Source: Anaeroplasmataceae bacterium (GTDB lineage: Bacteria; Bacillota_I; Bacilli_A; Acholeplasmatales; Anaeroplasmataceae). Taken from it: a stretch of 34,553 nucleotides of DNA. Positions 31,101 through 34,553 of this stretch are shown here, piece by piece. The position numbers were made by a program, and so were the translations under genes. The notes below the pieces were generated by a model that searched no databases, was not told the DNA's origin, and saw only the letters and a program-made list of their open reading frames with translations. The stretch is from assembly GCA_020025015.1 (NCBI GenBank), contig JAHHSV010000012.1:1-34553 (forward strand). Direction: 5' to 3'. Every line of letters starts with the position of its first letter. Within the stretch, counting starts at the first letter, position 1.

Positions 31101-32753
31101 ATGACTGATTTAGAAATTTGTCAAAGTGTTGAGGCAAAGGACATTCTAGAGATTAGTGATAAGCTAAATATAGATTCTAAAAGCCTAACTTGCTATGGTA
31201 GAGATAAGGCTAAGATTAGCTTGGATTTATTAAAAAACAAGCCTAAGGGTAAGCTTATTTTAGTTACAGCTATTAATCCAACTCCTGCTGGAGAGGGAAA
31301 GACAACTGTGACAATTGGATTAGCTGATGCTTTAAATCGCCTTGATAGGGAAGCTATGGTTTGCTTAAGAGAGCCTAGTTTAGGTCCAGTTATGGGCTTA
31401 AAGGGAGGTGCCTGCGGTGGTGGCTATGCTCAGGTTATTCCAATGGAGGATATTAATTTACATTTCACTGGTGACTTGCATGCGATAACGGCTGCTAATA
31501 ATTTAATTTGTGCAATTATTGATAATTCAATAATGCGTGATAATCCTTTAAATATTGATCCTAATAGGGTGGCAATTCACAGGGTTATGGATATGAATGA
31601 TCGAGCCTTACGTAATATAACCATCGCTAATGGTGGTGGTAAGATGAATGGTGTTACCCGTCCAGATCATTTTGATATTACAGTTGCCTCTGAGGTTATG
31701 GCTGTTTTATGCTTAGCTAAGAATGAAGAGGACTTTAAGAAAAGAATTAGTAATATGCTTGTTGCCTATACCTATGACAATAAGCCAGTTTATGTTAAGG
31801 ATTTAGGGGTTGAAGGAGCGGTTAGCCTTTTAATGAAGGATGCCTTAAAGCCTAATTTAGTTCAAACCCTAGAGGGAACTCCAGTTTTAATTCATGGTGG
31901 ACCTTTTGCTAATATAGCTCATGGCTGTAATAGTGTAATTGCTACTAAAATGGGACTTGGCTTAAGTGATTATGTTGTAACTGAGGCAGGCTTTGGTGCC
32001 GATTTAGGAGCAGAGAAGTTCTTAGATATTAAGTGTCAAAGTGCTAATTTAAAGCCTAGTGCGGTAGTTGTTGTGGCAACTATTAGAGCTTTAAAGATGC
32101 ATGGTGGTGTTTTAAAGGAGGATTTAGCCTTTGAAAATGTTGATGCTTTACTAAAGGGTGTAAGTAATTTAGAGAAGCATTGTGAAAATATAAGTAAATA
32201 TAATTTACCATTTGTTATTGCAATTAATCGTTTTAATACCGATACTGATTTAGAAATCGAGGCTTTAACTAACTGGGCTAATAGTAAGGGCTATAGTATT
32301 AGCTTAACTGATGTTTATAATAAGGGTGGAGCTGGGGCCTTAGATTTAGGTGGTAAGCTTTTAAATATCTTAGATGATAGTAAATTTAAACCAATTTATT
32401 CTTTAGCTATGAGTGTTGAAGAAAAAATAAATAGAGTTGCTAAGGAAATCTATGGGGCTAGTGAAATAGAATATACTAGTGATGCCTTAGAGGATTTAAA
32501 AATGCTAAAGGAATTAAGCTTAGATTCCTTACCAATTTGTATGGCAAAAACTCAATATTCTCTATCTGATAATCCTAAGCTTTTAGGAAGACCTAGGGAT
32601 TTTACAATTACTATTAAGCGTTTGTTACCGCAAATAGGAGCGGGCTTTATCGTAGTTATGCTAGGTGATATTATTAGAATGCCAGGGCTTCCGGCTAAGC
32701 CAGCAGCTTTAGAAATGGATTTAATTGATGGCAAGGCCAAGGGCTTATTTTAG
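31101..32753 (+). CDS. fhs: formate--tetrahydrofolate ligase
   Basis: Fhs joins formate to tetrahydrofolate with ATP, giving 10-formyl-THF for one-carbon metabolism and purine synthesis. The nucleotide-binding loop T-P-A-G-E-G-K-T-T spans residues 61-69. The conserved REPSLGPVMGLKGGACGGGY (near 92-111) and TGDLHAITAANNL near 127 are present, as is the C-terminal P-G-L-P-A-K-P-A-A. At 550 residues it is complete. The next gene begins 8 nt after the stop, with its ribosome site overlapping the end of fhs, so the two are cotranscribed. Confidence 0.97.
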   Translation: MTDLEICQSVEAKDILEISDKLNIDSKSLTCYGRDKAKISLDLLKNKPKGKLILVTAINPTPAGEGKTTVTIGLADALNRLDREAMVCLREPSLGPVMGLKGGACGGGYAQVIPMEDINLHFTGDLHAITAANNLICAIIDNSIMRDNPLNIDPNRVAIHRVMDMNDRALRNITIANGGGKMNGVTRPDHFDITVASEVMAVLCLAKNEEDFKKRISNMLVAYTYDNKPVYVKDLGVEGAVSLLMKDALKPNLVQTLEGTPVLIHGGPFANIAHGCNSVIATKMGLGLSDYVVTEAGFGADLGAEKFLDIKCQSANLKPSAVVVVATIRALKMHGGVLKEDLAFENVDALLKGVSNLEKHCENISKYNLPFVIAINRFNTDTDLEIEALTNWANSKGYSISLTDVYNKGGAGALDLGGKLLNILDDSKFKPIYSLAMSVEEKINRVAKEIYGASEIEYTSDALEDLKMLKELSLDSLPICMAKTQYSLSDNPKLLGRPRDFTITIKRLLPQIGAGFIVVMLGDIIRMPGLPAKPAALEMDLIDGKAKGLF

Positions 32754-32761
32754 GAGGAAGT

Positions 32762-34471
32762 ATGAAAAAAATTAAGTATTATAATGATAATAAGCGTGTT
32801 GTATTAAACTTTACTGAGGTTTATTGTAAAAATGAAACTGAGGTTTTAAATAGTGAGTGCTTTAAGGATGTTTTTGGTAGATTTTGTGATAGTCTAGTTA
32901 AGCATCAAAGGGTTGACCTATTATATTTATTAAATTTAGTTAATGATCCTAAAAATAGCTTTATTGACTTATTTAAGCTATTAAATGTTGTACCTTATAG
33001 TGAAATCAATAATTTAACTGATTCTTATCATGAGGTTTTAAAAAATCGTGATTTATTATATCAATTAGTTGAGGATTTCTATAATTATTGGCGTAAGCTT
33101 GAAAGATATTCCTTAATTGTCGCTAAGCTTGAGGAAAAAGGCTTACAGGGTAATGTCTTTATTGATGCTAATAAAAACTTTACTGATGTAATTTTAAAAA
33201 CCTATCGTACAATTAGTGAAAAGATTTTAAATAAGCATTTCCCAATTTATCGTCAGCTTCCTGCTGGTATTAATGCTTCCTTATTAATTAGTGATTTAAA
33301 ATGGGCACCACAGGGTAGTATTTATGAAATATTTAATGATATTCCTGGTATTGAATCAGTAATGATTCGTCCACCATTTATTTCTTATTCAAGAATTAAT
33401 AAGCGTACTGGTATTTATCCTGAGGTTTTTGAAAATCCATTAATTGGCGTAAAGCTAGATCCAAATGAGTATTTATGCTATCCAATTTATGTTGGTAGTG
33501 CCCTAGCCTTTGTTTATTTCCATCGTGATTTTATGGCGCATGGTATTGCCCTATCTAACCTTTTTGAATTTGCCCCTTGGGATGAGATTCAAGGTAAGAA
33601 GCCTAATTTAATTTATTTATTTGGTTATGGTACTGAGTCTTCATCATTCTACTATGATGAAAGCTGGGATATTTATGTAGGTAGAGCTCCGCTTGATAAG
33701 AGTGTTGACTACTTTGGCTATATGAAAAAGATGCTACTAACCCTATATAATGTTAAGATGATTAAAGAAGAAGGCTTACCTATTCATGGTGCCTGTGTAA
33801 ATATTGTTTTAAAGAATGGTATGAATAAGACTCTAGTAATCATTGGTGATAGTGGGGCTGGTAAGAGTGAAACCTTAGCTGCTTTAACTGCTTGTGCTGG
33901 TGATGATATTGTGCAAATGCATACTATCTTTGATGATATGGGTACCTTCAAAATTAAGGATAATGAAATTTATGCCTATGGTACAGAAATTGGTGCCTTT
34001 GTTAGAACTGATGATATGGCATCAGATTATGCCTATAAGGAAATGGATAGAGCAATCTTCTTAAATCCAGATAAGCAAAATGCGCGTTTAGTTATTCCGG
34101 TTGCAACCTATAAGCAAATTTCTAAGGGCTTTAAGGTTGATATGCTATTCTATGCTAACAACTATGATAATAGTGATGAAATTCGTTTCTTTAAGACAAG
34201 AGATGAGGCCTTAGAAACCTTTATTAGAGGAGCTCGTATGGCTAAGGGTACAACTGGTGAGGTTGGCTTAGTTGAATCATTCTTTGCTAATCCATTTGGT
34301 CCTTGTCAAAAGCAAGAGGAAACTAGAGCTTTATTAAATAAGATGTTTGATAACCTGTTTGAAAGAAATATTCCAGTAGGAGAGATTCATACAAGATTAG
34401 CTATTCATGGCTATGAGCAAAAGGGCCCTGAGGCTATGGCTAAGAAGCTATTTGAATTATTATACAAGTAA
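32762..34471 (+). CDS. PEPCK/HPr-kinase-like P-loop protein of unknown substrate
   Basis: The 569-residue protein has an N-terminal region of ~330 residues with no motif I recognise, and a C-terminal nucleotide domain. The P-loop is G362-D-S-G-A-G-K-S-E, the form seen in HPr kinase and ATP-type PEP carboxykinase. D391-D392 in IFDDMGTF would bind Mg2+ after the P-loop. FIRGARMAKGTTGEVGLVES (around 490-505), followed by F-F-A-N-P-F-G-P, resembles the PEPCK segment that ends F-x-x-C-F-G. It is therefore related to ATP-PEPCK, but substrate-binding residues of PEPCK in the N-terminal half cannot be aligned by eye. Some databases may call it PEP carboxykinase. It follows fhs in one transcript and ends with a strong terminator. 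Function remains open. Confidence 0.75.
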   Translation: MKKIKYYNDNKRVVLNFTEVYCKNETEVLNSECFKDVFGRFCDSLVKHQRVDLLYLLNLVNDPKNSFIDLFKLLNVVPYSEINNLTDSYHEVLKNRDLLYQLVEDFYNYWRKLERYSLIVAKLEEKGLQGNVFIDANKNFTDVILKTYRTISEKILNKHFPIYRQLPAGINASLLISDLKWAPQGSIYEIFNDIPGIESVMIRPPFISYSRINKRTGIYPEVFENPLIGVKLDPNEYLCYPIYVGSALAFVYFHRDFMAHGIALSNLFEFAPWDEIQGKKPNLIYLFGYGTESSSFYYDESWDIYVGRAPLDKSVDYFGYMKKMLLTLYNVKMIKEEGLPIHGACVNIVLKNGMNKTLVIIGDSGAGKSETLAALTACAGDDIVQMHTIFDDMGTFKIKDNEIYAYGTEIGAFVRTDDMASDYAYKEMDRAIFLNPDKQNARLVIPVATYKQISKGFKVDMLFYANNYDNSDEIRFFKTRDEALETFIRGARMAKGTTGEVGLVESFFANPFGPCQKQEETRALLNKMFDNLFERNIPVGEIHTRLAIHGYEQKGPEAMAKKLFELLYK

Positions 34472-34477
34472 AAAAAT

Positions 34478-34504
34478 AAGGTTGAGGATTTCCTCAACCT
34501 TTTA
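34478..34504 (+). terminator. terminator of the fhs operon
   Basis: An 11-bp perfect inverted repeat (34478-34488 with 34491-34501) is followed by T-rich sequence. Confidence 0.9.
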
Positions 34505-34523
34505 TTTTGCTAGTCGAAGACTG

Positions 34524-34549
34524 CAAAAAAACCACATGCTATGCATGTG
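34524..34549 (-). terminator. terminator of a minus-strand gene lying beyond the window
   Basis: CACATGC (34533-34539) and GCATGTG (34543-34549) form a perfect hairpin with loop TAT. Read on the minus strand it is followed by GTTTTTTT. It therefore ends a convergent gene to the right of the window. Confidence 0.82.
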
Positions 34550-34553
34550 AGAA

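Noticed and set aside
90..34471. Mycoplasma-type code (TGA as Trp) or AGG read as Met
   Set aside because: No gene has an internal TGA, Trp is always TGG where seen, and AGG falls at a conserved Arg in GlpK (F-I-R-A-I-L-E-S). The sense code appears standard; only the absence of TGA stops stands out.
1..34553. Mobile element, CRISPR array, tRNA or rRNA
   Set aside because: I found no transposase, integrase, regular spacer array, or structural RNA other than the purine riboswitch. The single tandem duplication is not an element.

Overview
The window is about 34.5 kb of AT-rich bacterial chromosome, gene-dense, with short intergenic gaps, strong AGGAGG-type ribosome binding sites and simple hairpin-plus-T-run terminators. 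This points to a low-GC member of the Bacillota. The gene set (glpK next to an FAD oxidoreductase pair and a DUF1667 protein, nadABC, a guanine-riboswitch guanine deaminase, fhs next to a PEPCK-like protein) and the AT bias suggest an uncultivated or gut-type Bacilli/Erysipelotrichia/Mollicutes-related lineage, but taxonomy cannot be fixed from this sequence. I see no rRNA, tRNA, CRISPR array, insertion sequence or prophage. All 29 intact gene ends I checked stop in TAA or TAG and none in TGA.

Layout. 1-4633: glycerol operon (glpK, G3P-dehydrogenase-like flavoprotein with a BFD-type iron-sulfur tail, second FAD oxidoreductase, DUF1667 protein). 4742-5662: RluA-family pseudouridine synthase. 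5788-7459: lipoprotein and permease of a NitT/TauT-type ABC importer with no ATPase gene beside them. 7470-9768: divergent MerR regulator and MATE efflux pump around a 19-bp-spacer promoter with a perfect dyad. 9945-10655: XRE regulator with a membrane-embedded C-terminus. 10656-11160: the only long gene-free stretch, holding a decayed fucO fragment and a terminator. 11161-11685: zinc-ribbon membrane protein. 11820-18841: operon of iron-type alcohol dehydrogenase, fucose-isomerase-like protein and two large ABC-FtsX fusions. 18945-21193: VOC protein, DUF134-NifX fusion, PHP phosphoesterase. 21272-22664: APC amino-acid permease broken by an exact 22-bp tandem duplication. 22675-25607: pyroglutamyl peptidase (minus strand), then a polytopic membrane protein and a FUSC transporter fused to a degenerate HAD domain. 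25670-26485: putative heavy-metal/manganese exporter. 26542-27875: purine riboswitch and guanine deaminase. 27960-30959: nadA-nadB-nadC. 31101-34471: fhs and a PEPCK/HPr-kinase-like protein. The window ends with a convergent pair of terminators.

How the genes work together. The left end takes glycerol to glycerol-3-phosphate and then dihydroxyacetone phosphate. The nad genes make nicotinate mononucleotide from aspartate, with the quinolinate phosphoribosyltransferase in the same transcript. The guanine deaminase looks controlled by its own substrate through RNA. MerR/MATE is a self-contained drug- or metabolite-sensing efflux unit. Most of the rest is housekeeping or transport. I found no clear new multi-gene defence or mobile system. 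The points most worth following are the 22-bp duplication in the permease, the riboswitch with its very short expression platform, the internal start in the DUF134-NifX gene, the degenerate HAD fused to FUSC, the nadA leader hairpin, and the absence of TGA stops.
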